Shown here piece after piece: positions 18,684-26,407 of a stretch of DNA of 64,000 nucleotides. Made by a program: the position numbers and the translations under genes. Position 1 is the first letter of the stretch. The number at the start of each line of letters is the position of its first letter. Source of the DNA: JAJRAN01 sp963827135 (GTDB lineage: Archaea; Thermoplasmatota; Thermoplasmata; Methanomassiliicoccales; UBA472); contig CAWGZX010000005.1 of NCBI GenBank assembly GCA_963827135.1, positions 124,001-188,000 of the forward strand, read 5' to 3'. The notes beneath the pieces were generated by a model. It ran no database searches and had not been told where the DNA came from. It saw only the letters and a program-made list of their open reading frames with translations.

Positions 18684-19487
18684 TCAGCCACCGTGGCCCG
18701 GCACCGTCCCCAATATCGTCAGGCTGTAGGCCTCGATGCGCACATCGTACTGCACCAAGGACCTTATCCTGAAGACCTTCTCCACATTGTCCTGGGTAAG
18801 AACATCAGGCACCGATCCGGCGGAGAGGACGCTCCCCTCGCTCAGAAGGATGAGCTTGTCGCAATAGCGCGCTGCCAGGTTAAGGTCGTGGGAGACCATG
18901 ATCACCGTCAGCTTCTCCCGGCGAGCCAGCTCGCGCACCAGCTCCATGATCTCCATCTGGTGGTTGACGTCGAGGTGCAGGGTCGGCTCGTCCAGAAGCA
19001 GGATCTTCGGCTGCTGGGCCAGGGCCCGGGCGATGATCACCCGTTGCCGCTCGCCCCCGGAGAGCTGGTTCATCGACCGCCCGGCGAGATGGGTCACGCT
19101 GGTCGCCTCCATGGCCCTCCTGACGATCTCGATGTCGCCCCTGGTCTCGCGCTGGAAGCGGTCCATGGAGGGGTTCCGGCCCATCATGACGATCTCCAGG
19201 GCGGTGAAGGGGAAGGTGATTATGCAGTTCTGCGGGACCACGGCCATCTCGTTAGCGATCTCCTTGCGGCTGAGGGAGCCGATCTCCTTGTCCTCGACCA
19301 GGACGGTCCCTTTCGAAGGGGATAGGGCACGGTTCATGCATCGTAGCAGAGTGGTCTTGCCTGAACCATTAGGTCCCAGGATGCCGATGATCTCGCCCTC
19401 CTTGGCCTCGAAGGCCACGTCCTTGAGCACAGGGACGGAGTTGTAGGCGAACTCGATGCCCTGCACCCTCAGACGCAGGTTCACCAT
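18684..19487 (-). CDS. ABC importer ATPase, FecE/BtuD type
   Basis: The ATP-hydrolysing subunit of an iron-chelate or cobamide importer, 267 residues. It has Walker A GPNGSGKTT, the Q-loop VVPQNCIITF, the signature LSGGERQRV, Walker B KILLLDEPT and the H-loop MVSHDLNLA. The ATG at 19487 is the start that matches the family; it overlaps the permease stop by seven bases. Last gene of a four-gene operon (binding protein, radical SAM, permease, ATPase). The substrate class (siderophore, haem or B12) cannot be decided from the ATPase. Confidence 0.93.
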   Translation of the reverse strand: MVNLRLRVQGIEFAYNSVPVLKDVAFEAKEGEIIGILGPNGSGKTTLLRCMNRALSPSKGTVLVEDKEIGSLSRKEIANEMAVVPQNCIITFPFTALEIVMMGRNPSMDRFQRETRGDIEIVRRAMEATSVTHLAGRSMNQLSGGERQRVIIARALAQQPKILLLDEPTLHLDVNHQMEIMELVRELARREKLTVIMVSHDLNLAARYCDKLILLSEGSVLSAGSVPDVLTQDNVEKVFRIRSLVQYDVRIEAYSLTILGTVPGHGG

Positions 19488-20539
19488 TCGGTCGCCTCCC
19501 TCTTCCTCCTTAGCAGGTAGAGGAAGAATGGCCCGCCCATGAGGGCGGTGATTATCCCCACCGGCAGCTCCTGGGGCGCCATTATGGTCCTGGCCACGGT
19601 ATCGGTGAGGATCAGGAAGATGGCCCCGGCGAACAGCGAGGCGGGGAACAAGATCCGGTTGTCGGGCCCGATGAGCATGCGCATTATGTGGGGGACGATT
19701 AGTCCTACGAATGCTATGACACCGGTGAAGGCCACCGCCGCACCGGTGACCAGGGCGGATCCGAAGAGCATGACCTTGGTCGTGGTCTTCGGGTCCACCC
19801 CGAGGCTGGTGGCATGGGTCTCCCCCACGATCATCGCGTTCAAGTCCCGGGAGAAGGCGAAGAGCAAGAGGAACCCGGGAACGAGGAACGCGAGCACGAT
19901 CCAGAACTGAGACCAATTGGCCATGCTAAGGCTGCCCATCATCCAGAAGACCACCCTCTCCATCGTACCGGTGGAGCCTTGGGCCGCCAGTATCTGCAGC
20001 AGGGACACCAAGGCCGAGAAGAAGGCGCCGACGGCTATGCCCGCCAGCAACAAAGTGGTCGTGGGCAATGCCCCCTCGACCTTGCCAAGCATGTAGACCA
20101 GGAAGAGCGTGAACATGGCGAAAATGAAGGCGGATACCGGAATGGCGAAGTCTCCCTGGGCAAGCGTGAACCCGAGCACGATGGTAAGGGAGGCGCCGAA
20201 GGCCGCCCCTTGCGAGATGCCGATGACCGACGGGGAGGCCATCGGGTTCTTGAAGATGCCCTGGAGAGCCACGCCTGCGATCGATAAGCAAGCGCCCACT
20301 ACTCCGGCCATCAATATCCTCGGCAGCCTGACCTGCTGTATTATGACGACCTCGGTCGGGGGGATGCCCTCGGTGTTCCCCATCAGGATGGAAAGGACGC
20401 GGCCAGGAGGAATGTAGACCGTCCCTAAGCAGATGCAGATGATGATGGTCGCGAACAATGCCACGACCAGCAAAACCATGGCCAGCGTCCATTTGCCGAG
20501 CTTGTCTGCATGCAATTGCTCGATCGGCTTCGCCTCCAT
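19481..20539 (-). CDS. ABC importer permease, FecCD/BtuC family
   Basis: A 352-residue integral membrane protein with about ten helices. Diagnostic segments are RLPRILMAGVVGACLSIAGV, GALLQ-like GVALQGIFKNPMASPSVIG, the long central GISQGAAFGAS, and ITGVIAFVGLIVPHIMRM-type region (AFTGVIAFVGLIVPHIMRML), which contacts the ATPase, then PQELPVGIITALMGGPFF. The ATG at 20539 lies three bases after the stop of the radical SAM gene, with GGGGG upstream. It forms the channel of the importer. Confidence 0.93.
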   Translation of the reverse strand: MEAKPIEQLHADKLGKWTLAMVLLVVALFATIIICICLGTVYIPPGRVLSILMGNTEGIPPTEVVIIQQVRLPRILMAGVVGACLSIAGVALQGIFKNPMASPSVIGISQGAAFGASLTIVLGFTLAQGDFAIPVSAFIFAMFTLFLVYMLGKVEGALPTTTLLLAGIAVGAFFSALVSLLQILAAQGSTGTMERVVFWMMGSLSMANWSQFWIVLAFLVPGFLLLFAFSRDLNAMIVGETHATSLGVDPKTTTKVMLFGSALVTGAAVAFTGVIAFVGLIVPHIMRMLIGPDNRILFPASLFAGAIFLILTDTVARTIMAPQELPVGIITALMGGPFFLYLLRRKREATEW

Positions 20540-20541
20540 GC

Positions 20542-21252
20542 TCAAGCCCCCTGTTGACCGTAATGGAGCGAGTCCCTCTCGGACATGGAGAGGTACTCTC
20601 TGACGCTGAGGATGGAGCACGTCACCCGGGACATGTGCTTCTTGGCGGCGATCACCGCATCCGCCATCTCGTCCCGGTTCGGCCTCCTCCAAGGGAGACC
20701 GGGCACGGGTATATAGCCAGTGATGTGGAGCGGGACGTCGCTTCCCACCCCGGAGACGAACTTGGCGATGTCCTCGATCTCCTTGGCGTCGATCATCTCG
20801 GGGATGAGTATGGTGGTGACCTTCAACCTGATGCCCTTGTCATGCATGCGATAGATGTTGCTCAGCACCTTCGAGTTCTGCGCCCCGGTGAGCTGCTGGT
20901 GCTTGCGCTTGCTGAAGGCCCTGAGGCTCACTCCCACATCGTCCACCCCCTCTGGGGGCATGATGGAGGCGTTAGAGTGCGCGATCCGAACCTTGGCCCG
21001 CCTCTCCACTTTGGCATACCTTACCATCTTATCGAGGTCGGGGACGGCCATCGGCTCGCCTCCGATCAAGTTCACTGTCTCGAGATGGTAGGAGGATAGT
21101 CTCTCCAGGACCTCCTCCAGGCTGAGGAATCTGCTCGGCTTGAAGTCCTCCCTGAGCCTGTAGGAGCAGATGCTGCAGTCCCAATTGCACCCATGATTGC
21201 ACAGGGTGGCTGCGCATCCCTCCTCCTGGAAAGTTATCCTGAAGATTGGCGT
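20542..21252 (-). CDS. Radical SAM protein inside an ABC importer operon, apparent ACG start
   Basis: About 236 residues. The cluster motif is CNHGCNWDCSICSY (C-x3-C-x2-C within it), followed by a SAM-binding NLIGGEPM and strands such as VGVSLRAFSK and VPLHITGYIPVPG, like PflA-type activases or related small radical SAM enzymes. No ATG, GTG or TTG exists between the preceding TAG stop (21265) and the cluster motif. An ACG at 21250-21252 is the best start: AGGAGGG sits 8-9 bases before it and the protein would begin (M)PIFRITFQEEG. Either a non-standard start or a T-to-C error. It lies 12 bases after the binding protein and 2 bases before the permease, so it is part of the transport operon. 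Substrate unknown. Confidence 0.75.
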   Translation of the reverse strand, partial: TPIFRITFQEEGCAATLCNHGCNWDCSICSYRLREDFKPSRFLSLEEVLERLSSYHLETVNLIGGEPMAVPDLDKMVRYAKVERRAKVRIAHSNASIMPPEGVDDVGVSLRAFSKRKHQQLTGAQNSKVLSNIYRMHDKGIRLKVTTILIPEMIDAKEIEDIAKFVSGVGSDVPLHITGYIPVPGLPWRRPNRDEMADAVIAAKKHMSRVTCSILSVREYLSMSERDSLHYGQQGA

Positions 21253-21264
21253 ATCGTGGCCCTC

Positions 21265-22707
21265 CTAGCTGGGGAAGAAATAGTCGGCCAACTGCTCCAC
21301 GGCATCGACCATGCGCGGGGTGGACGAGACCAACTCGCCATTGATGCGCAATATGTGATGCTCCTGGACCGCGGCGATGGTCCCCCATCCTGCCGTAGCC
21401 TCGATCTGAGCGTTGGCCTTGGTGCTCTGATCCTCAATCACGATGACGTCTGGGTTGGAGCTGATGATGTACTCGCTGTTGAACAGTGGGTACTTCACCG
21501 CCGAAGTGGCGTAGATATTATTGCCCCCAGCCAAGGCTATCAGCTCGTTGGCGATCGTGCCCATGCCTACGGACTTGGTGCTGCGGAGCTCGAAGTATAC
21601 GTCGGGGCGCTGCTCTACAGGTATGCTAGCTACGCGCTGCGAGACGGCCTCGAAGCGGGACTCCATGCTGTCGATCAGCCCCTTGGCGCCAGACTCATGC
21701 GCGGTAAGGTTCCCGATCGAGTTTATCACGCTCAGAACGCCGCTGACACTACCTGGGTTGTAACAGACGACATTCAGGCCTTTGGCCTCCAAGGTGCTGA
21801 CCGTGGCCGTGGCGAAGGTCCAGGTCACGATACAATCCGGATTGGTCGCCAGCACCGCTTCGAGGTTGAGGGTATAGAAGCTGCCTACGTTGGTCTTCTG
21901 GCTCACCTCGGCTGGATACTTGGAGCTGCTGTCCACTCCGATCAGGTGCCCATCGGCACCGATGGCGTAGAAGATCTCAGTGAACGATCCTCCCATGGAG
22001 AGAATCCTTGTTGGAACCGCATCGAAGGAGATCGATTTCCCCCTCTCGTCAACGATGACGAATGGGTTGTTGAATGTGACGTTGCTCCATGATTCCGCCT
22101 TCATCCCTAGCCTATCCATTGTCCTCGCGGTCATGAGGTGGTCCCCATTGGAGTACGCCTCCGTCTGAATGGACCAGGTGTATGGAGCCTCGGTGGAGTT
22201 CCCGACCTCCTGACCGTCGATGCTGACTGCCACATAGCTTATCCCTCTCGGGCTGGCAGCGTCCACGCGGATCTCCATATCTCCCGAGATCACCGAACCA
22301 TCGAGCGGGGAGCGGATGGTGACAACGGTGCCTCCGTTATTGATGATTGTATCCGCCTGGGCGGTCCCGAACCTGCCCTTTTCCGTCTTGACGATGACGT
22401 TCAACTCATGAGGCCCATCGAGGAAGTCCCTGGTGTTTAGCTCGAACTCGAATGGCGGCTCGACGCTGTTAGCGACGGTCTCACCATCGACCTGCAATGT
22501 GGCCATCTGCCCCTCGCTGTTGCCCTCGAACTCCACTTCCACTACGACCTCGCCCGAGATGATGGCCCCATCCTCAGGCGCAACGATCTCCACGTGGACC
22601 TCATAATAGTCCTCGCCATCCTGCGTAACGGCCAATGCTCCCATCACCGCAGCGAGGATCAACAGAAGCACCACGCCAATTGCTATCAGAACTTTATCAC
22701 GATTCAT
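21265..22707 (-). CDS. Periplasmic-type binding protein with two Ig-like domains (FecB/BtuF family)
   Basis: A secreted, membrane-anchored substrate-binding protein of about 480 residues. It has an N-terminal hydrophobic anchor (VLIAIGVVLLLILAAVMGAL), then two Ig-like repeats (about 38-120 with VEIVAPEDGAIISG and 125-215 with VTIRSPLDGSVISG), then the helical-backbone binding fold (PTRILSMGGSFTEIFYAIGA to the end). The repeats share the pattern P-x-D-G-x-x-I-S-G and probably act as a stalk. ATG 22707 is chosen since the anchor follows at once and GAGGGG precedes it; an in-frame ATG 22 codons upstream is less likely. First gene of the importer operon under a palindromic promoter element. Confidence 0.9.
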   Translation of the reverse strand: MNRDKVLIAIGVVLLLILAAVMGALAVTQDGEDYYEVHVEIVAPEDGAIISGEVVVEVEFEGNSEGQMATLQVDGETVANSVEPPFEFELNTRDFLDGPHELNVIVKTEKGRFGTAQADTIINNGGTVVTIRSPLDGSVISGDMEIRVDAASPRGISYVAVSIDGQEVGNSTEAPYTWSIQTEAYSNGDHLMTARTMDRLGMKAESWSNVTFNNPFVIVDERGKSISFDAVPTRILSMGGSFTEIFYAIGADGHLIGVDSSSKYPAEVSQKTNVGSFYTLNLEAVLATNPDCIVTWTFATATVSTLEAKGLNVVCYNPGSVSGVLSVINSIGNLTAHESGAKGLIDSMESRFEAVSQRVASIPVEQRPDVYFELRSTKSVGMGTIANELIALAGGNNIYATSAVKYPLFNSEYIISSNPDVIVIEDQSTKANAQIEATAGWGTIAAVQEHHILRINGELVSSTPRMVDAVEQLADYFFPS

Positions 22708-22742
22708 CCTCGAACCCCTCTGACTTATCAAATCAATCATAA

Positions 22743-22762
22743 CACGTTTTTTTAAAAACGTG
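22743..22762. promoter_or_regulatory. Perfect palindrome over the importer promoter (candidate operator)
   Basis: CACGTTTTT and AAAAACGTG form a 9-base inverted repeat around TT. The central A/T run also looks like the TATA box, since its centre predicts transcription near 22726, 19 bases before the binding-protein ATG. Such overlap would let a bound repressor block TBP. The regulator is unknown; a metal- or cobamide-responsive one would fit the genes. Confidence 0.5.
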
Positions 22763-22967
22763 CTACTGTACACTGTGATGGGGTCATCATCTCCAAGGTT
22801 TATGTACTCTTCGCCCTCTTGCCAGAATAATGAACGATAGTTATCATCCTCTGGATGAAAGATTAATTGGATGGATTATCCATCCACTTAGCATCCAACC
22901 TGAGAATCGACTCACGACGAATGAGAACAGGGAAAAGTTCTTGAACAGGTCGCATATGCATAGGCCG

Positions 22968-23309
22968 ATGAGGTGCCTCTTAAGGGCGAAAATCCACCGG
23001 GCGACGGTGACAGACGCCAACCCGGATTACGTCGGAAGCATCACCATAGATGACGAGCTCCTCCAAAGGGCGGACATATGGCCTGGGGAGAAGGTCCTGG
23101 TGGCGGACGTTGACAACGGGGCTAGGTTCGAGACCTACGCCGTTAAGGCGAAGGCCGGATCGGGCACCATATGCGTTAATGGAAGCGCGGCAAGGTTGAC
23201 CAAGAAGGGTGACAAGATCATCATCATGGCCTTCGAATACACCGACAAGCCAGTGGACCATAAGGTGGTCCTGGTGGACGAGAAGAATCGCTTTGTCAGG
23301 AACTTGTAG
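22968..23309 (+). CDS. panD: Aspartate 1-decarboxylase, pyruvoyl type
   Basis: Makes beta-alanine for pantothenate/CoA from aspartate. The bacterial PanD features are all present at the expected spacing: Lys8, His10, Tyr21 and the Gly23-Ser24 self-cleavage site in YVGSITIDDEL, then PGEKVLVADVDNGARFETY and GSGTICVNGSAARL. Cleavage would create the pyruvoyl group on Ser24. 113 residues from ATG 22968; in-frame ATGs at 22956 and 22830 would add 4 or 46 residues without family support. Most archaea use a PLP enzyme (MfnA type) for this step, so transfer from bacteria is likely. A TATA-like GATTAATTG is at about 22861. Confidence 0.88.
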   Translation: MRCLLRAKIHRATVTDANPDYVGSITIDDELLQRADIWPGEKVLVADVDNGARFETYAVKAKAGSGTICVNGSAARLTKKGDKIIIMAFEYTDKPVDHKVVLVDEKNRFVRNL

Positions 23310-23366
23310 TCCATTTCGCCTCGTTTTTTATATCGATCCAACGTTCTCCATTCGAGGAGAGATACC

Positions 23367-23813
23367 ATCAAACTCCAAATATTCACCGATGCTGGATCCA
23401 GGGGAAACCCGGGACCTTCTGCCTATGCCATCGTAGTCTGCTCCGGTGATGGAAAACGATTGAAGGAGAAAGCCCGGTTCATAGGGCTCGGCACCAATAA
23501 CGAAGCGGAGTACCGTGGAATGTTGGCTGCATTGGAAGAGGGGAGGGCGATGGGCGCCGAGGAGCTCGAGATAACATCTGACAGCGAGCTAATGGTGAGG
23601 CAGATCAACCGCCAATATCGCGTCAAGGCAGAGAATCTCCGACCCATGGTCGAGGAGGTTTGGCAGAAGATGGCGGATTTCAAGGATGTGAGGTTGAGGC
23701 ACGCCCCCCGTGAGCACCCAATGATCCAACGGGCCGACGAGCTCGTCAACCAGGAATTGGACATGATGGCTTTCGCCAAGAAGTTGCACAAGCCCGAGAC
23801 AAATCATTATTAG
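23367..23813 (+). CDS. rnhA: Ribonuclease HI, apparent ATC start
   Basis: Cleaves RNA in RNA-DNA hybrids. The 148-residue protein has the catalytic acids Asp8 (FTDAGSRGNPGP), Glu in GTNNEAEYRG, Asp in ITSDSELM and a late His/Asp region (HAPREHPMIQRADELVN). The family begins M-K-L-x-I-F-T-D, and here the matching codon is ATC at 23367, preceded by GAGGAG and a TATA box TTTTTTATAT (23324-23333) that would start transcription near 23356. No ATG or GTG is available in frame; a TTG at 23460 would remove the first catalytic Asp. So either ATC is used or the base is wrong. Confidence 0.85.
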   Translation: MKLQIFTDAGSRGNPGPSAYAIVVCSGDGKRLKEKARFIGLGTNNEAEYRGMLAALEEGRAMGAEELEITSDSELMVRQINRQYRVKAENLRPMVEEVWQKMADFKDVRLRHAPREHPMIQRADELVNQELDMMAFAKKLHKPETNHY

Positions 23814-23845
23814 CCGGTACTGGCTATTTTGACAGGGGCGAGTCT

Positions 23846-24046
23846 ATGGTACAGAAGATAATCGAGATCCTTGGGACAAGCGAGGAGAGCTTCTCGCGAG
23901 CTACGGACAACGCGATTCAGGTCGCGGCCCAGACCGTGCGCGGGATAACCTCGGCGAAGGTCATAGAAATGGACTGCAAGGTCGATAACGGAAGGGTAGC
24001 GGAATACAGGGCGATCCTCCGCATCTTCTTCGAGGTCGAGCGCTGA
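23846..24046 (+). CDS. Dodecin-family small protein
   Basis: Dodecins form hollow dodecamers that store flavin or bind CoA. The 66 residues match the family: KIIEILGTSEESFSRATDNAIQ (helix after first strand), VRGITSAKVIEM and NGRVAEYRAILRIFFEVE. The Trp that stacks with flavin in the middle of many dodecins is not there (ITSAKV instead), so ligand choice may differ. Lies 32 bases after rnhA on the same strand and could be co-transcribed. Confidence 0.85.
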   Translation: MVQKIIEILGTSEESFSRATDNAIQVAAQTVRGITSAKVIEMDCKVDNGRVAEYRAILRIFFEVER

Positions 24047-24130
24047 GGTTCGGACCGGAATGAGACGGCCTCGGCTCTTGCCTTTCTATTAGAGCCTAGG
24101 CAATTTTCCGCGACGAACTTTTTTGAGTAT

Positions 24131-24141
24131 AGATTAATATA
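24131..24141 (+). promoter_or_regulatory. Strong TATA box for the small RNA at 24163-24246
   Basis: AGATTAATATA with centre about 24137 predicts a start near 24163-24167, which is exactly where the outer helix of the structured RNA begins. No gene on this strand follows. Confidence 0.5.
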
Positions 24142-24162
24142 GTGCGAGATGCACACATAAAA

Positions 24163-24246
24163 TATTGGTGTCCGAGGTCGGTGGCTCAACTCTCCTCCTG
24201 AGCCGAAGTTGACCTAGTTTTCCCCACCACATCGGCCGAGGACACC
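24163..24246 (+). ncRNA. Unassigned structured RNA, about 80 bases
   Basis: The 5' strand GGTGTCC (24167-24173) pairs with GGACACC (24240-24246). A symmetric GA/GA internal step follows, then GGTCGGTG pairs with CATCGGCC (8 pairs, two G-U). Inside, GCTCA/TGAGC closes a loop reading ACTCTCCTCC, which resembles the anti-Shine-Dalgarno end of 16S rRNA. The rest is a single-stranded-looking stretch ending in CCCC. It has its own TATA box at the correct distance and no open reading frame. It lacks tRNA T-arm or D-arm features, and there is no ACA box directly after the helix. Family unknown; an H/ACA-like guide or an antisense regulator of ribosome-binding sites are possible. Confidence 0.5.
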
Positions 24247-24254
24247 GCACCCCT

Positions 24255-25499
24255 TTATTTCACCTGATCTGCTAGAATCTCAACCTTGACCAGCGTCTGC
24301 TCACCGCTCGAGAGGTCGCGAACCGTGACCGCCCCTTGCGCATCCTCCTTCTCACCGACGATTATGACGTATCGGGCGCTGATCGAATCCGCATACTTGA
24401 GGTTCTTGCCGACGCTGCGCCGCATCAGGTCGACATCGGCTGAAATGCCTTGCCTCCTTAGCAAGTTGACCACGGAGAATGCCTTGTGCCTCATCGCCTC
24501 GGATGTCGGAACGACGTATGCATCGAGCCGGACCTTGGCCGGTGTCAGCCCCTCCCTCTCCAGGGCCAGCAAGGTCCGGTCGAAGCCGATGGCGAAGCCG
24601 GTGGAGAAAGCCTTCTCCCCTCCGAACAGCTCGGTGAGGGAGTACGAGCCCCCGCCACAGATCTGCTTCTCCGCTCCCAGGCATGGGGCGTCGATCTCGA
24701 AGACAATGCCTGAATAATAGTCGAGGCCGCGCACCACCCCCAGATCGACCTGGACGTTGGTGATGCCATAGTCCGCTAGGATGGCGAAGACCTCACGGAG
24801 ATAGTCGCTGGCCTCGCCTGGGTGCTTCTCCAGGAGGTCTGGAGGTCCGATGATTTGCGTGGTCCTGACTATTTCCTCCACCGCCTCCTCGCTTAGCCCA
24901 GAGTCCCTCATCAAGGGCCTCGCCTCTTCGTAGAGGCGCTTATCCAATTTTTGCAAGATGGGCGAAGCCTTCTCGGATGTGACCCCTCCCCGCGAGAGCA
25001 TGCCCCTCAGGACGCCGATATGCCCGATGCGGATGTTGTAGTTGGTCAGACCGCTCCTTCGGATCAGGTCAGCCGCCAGCCCAATGACCTCTGCATCGGA
25101 CTCCGGATTGGGAGCTCCGATCAACTCTGCCCCGAACTGGAAGAACTCGCGGTACCGGCCGCTCTGCGGTCGCTCATAGCGGAAACATTGCCCGAAGTAG
25201 AAGACCTTCAGCGGCCTGGGGTAATTGGTGAGCTCGTTGACGAAGAAGCGTATGGAGGGGGCAGTCAGCTCCGGCCTGAGAGCTATTTGGCGGCCTCCCT
25301 TGTCCTCGAAAGCGTACATCTCGTCGATGATGTTAGGGCCTGACTTCAATGTGAAGAGTTCAGAGTGCTCGAAAATTGGGGTGGCTATCTCCCCGAAGCC
25401 ATGAACAACGGCCTCCTTACGGAACAGGCCCTCCAAATACCGTCTGGTCTCCATCTCTTGGGGCGTGAAGTCCCTGGTCCCCCTAGGGCGCTGAATCAT
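24255..25499 (-). CDS. hisS: Histidyl-tRNA synthetase
   Basis: Class II enzyme of 414 residues. Landmarks are MIQRPRGTRDFTPQE, motif 1 area, LRPELTAPSIRFF, motif 2 CFRYERPQSGRYREFFQFG, the His signature LDYYSGIVFE, the GGSYSLTE region and GFAIGFDRTLLAL (motif 3), then an anticodon-binding domain (VVPTSEAMRHKAFSVVNLLR). The ATG at 25499 is supported by a TATA box (TATATTAAAA, centre about 25524) 25-26 bases upstream, which makes the mRNA leaderless. A longer in-frame start at 25631 has no family support. Confidence 0.95.
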   Translation of the reverse strand: MIQRPRGTRDFTPQEMETRRYLEGLFRKEAVVHGFGEIATPIFEHSELFTLKSGPNIIDEMYAFEDKGGRQIALRPELTAPSIRFFVNELTNYPRPLKVFYFGQCFRYERPQSGRYREFFQFGAELIGAPNPESDAEVIGLAADLIRRSGLTNYNIRIGHIGVLRGMLSRGGVTSEKASPILQKLDKRLYEEARPLMRDSGLSEEAVEEIVRTTQIIGPPDLLEKHPGEASDYLREVFAILADYGITNVQVDLGVVRGLDYYSGIVFEIDAPCLGAEKQICGGGSYSLTELFGGEKAFSTGFAIGFDRTLLALEREGLTPAKVRLDAYVVPTSEAMRHKAFSVVNLLRRQGISADVDLMRRSVGKNLKYADSISARYVIIVGEKEDAQGAVTVRDLSSGEQTLVKVEILADQVK

Positions 25500-25643
25500 C
25501 GGTTCAGCAATATGGTGTGTTTTAATATAGCTTTCCCAGAGGTGGCTCGGGCGCTCTGCACGCTTGGAAAGAGGACGAGGCGATGCTCCGGCAGTTATGC
25601 TAAAATAGCATTTAGACATCGGACCGTCCAAAGGTGAAAATCA

Positions 25644-26381
25644 ATGGATGAGGACCTATTATATCAAGCGATATTCAGGCGCAAGTCCGTGAGGAAGTTC
25701 GAGAGCTCCCCACTGGATCAAGATACCATCGCCAGCATAACCTCCCAATTCTCCTCGCTCACACCGATGCTGGAAGGCATCCGTACCGAGGTCACGCTCA
25801 TGACCAGCGAACAGGTCCATGGGCTATTCAAGGTGGATGCCCCCCATTTCATCGCCTTATTTTCCGAGCCCAAGGAAGGATACCTGCTCAATGCAGGATT
25901 CATGGTGCAGCAGCTGGACCTGTTCCTCTCCGCCAAAGGTATCGGGAGCTGCTGGCAGGGCGGGCCGAAGCCTACGAAGATGGCACGGGCGGCATCGGGT
26001 TTGGAGTTCGTTGTCCTGCTGGCCTTCGGGAAGCCGGCGGAGAAGGTGCATCGCGAAAGCATATCCGAGTTCAAGCGGGACCCTATGTCCAAGATCACCA
26101 GCATCAAGGGGATGGACGACCTGCTGGAGCCTGCTAGGATTGCTCCTTCCGGGATGAACGGACAGCCTTGGTTCTTCAACGACGGCAACGGGATGATCAA
26201 CGCCTACTGCCACAAGGCGGTCGTCGGCAACCATATGAACCAAATTGGAGTCGGGATCGCCCTTAGCCATATCTGGCTGGCGGCTAGGCATAAGGGAGGG
26301 TCCGCCCAGCTCTCGATATCTCCGGGCTCAGGGGATGGGCCGAGGCGATATGCTTATGCGGCCTCGCTCAAGCTGAAGTAG
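25644..26381 (+). CDS. Nitroreductase-like protein
   Basis: 245 residues of the TM-nitroreductase type, an FMN fold repeated in one chain. Features are the N-terminal FRRKSVRKFESSPLD (typical RxSxRxF FMN-binding motif), LLNAGFMVQQLDLFLSAKGIGSCW and PARIAPSGMNGQPWFF in the second half. The electron donor and substrate are unknown. A TATA-like GCTAAAATAG at about 25600 and a GGTGA stretch upstream support ATG 25644. Divergent from hisS. Confidence 0.8.
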   Translation: MDEDLLYQAIFRRKSVRKFESSPLDQDTIASITSQFSSLTPMLEGIRTEVTLMTSEQVHGLFKVDAPHFIALFSEPKEGYLLNAGFMVQQLDLFLSAKGIGSCWQGGPKPTKMARAASGLEFVVLLAFGKPAEKVHRESISEFKRDPMSKITSIKGMDDLLEPARIAPSGMNGQPWFFNDGNGMINAYCHKAVVGNHMNQIGVGIALSHIWLAARHKGGSAQLSISPGSGDGPRRYAYAASLKLK

Positions 26382-26407
26382 ATCGACCAAGGCGGCCGTG
26401 AGAGCGT

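Noticed and set aside
21252..21270. Read-through of the TAG that ends the binding protein into the radical SAM frame (pyrrolysine or fusion)
   Set aside because: The frames do continue, but a strong AGGAGGG lies just after the TAG, no pyrrolysine genes are visible, and a fusion of a secreted protein with a cytoplasmic enzyme makes no sense.
24163..24246. The structured RNA as a tRNA or tRNA-Pyl
   Set aside because: It has a 7-pair outer helix, but no T-arm consensus, no D-arm consensus and no anticodon arm of the right size.
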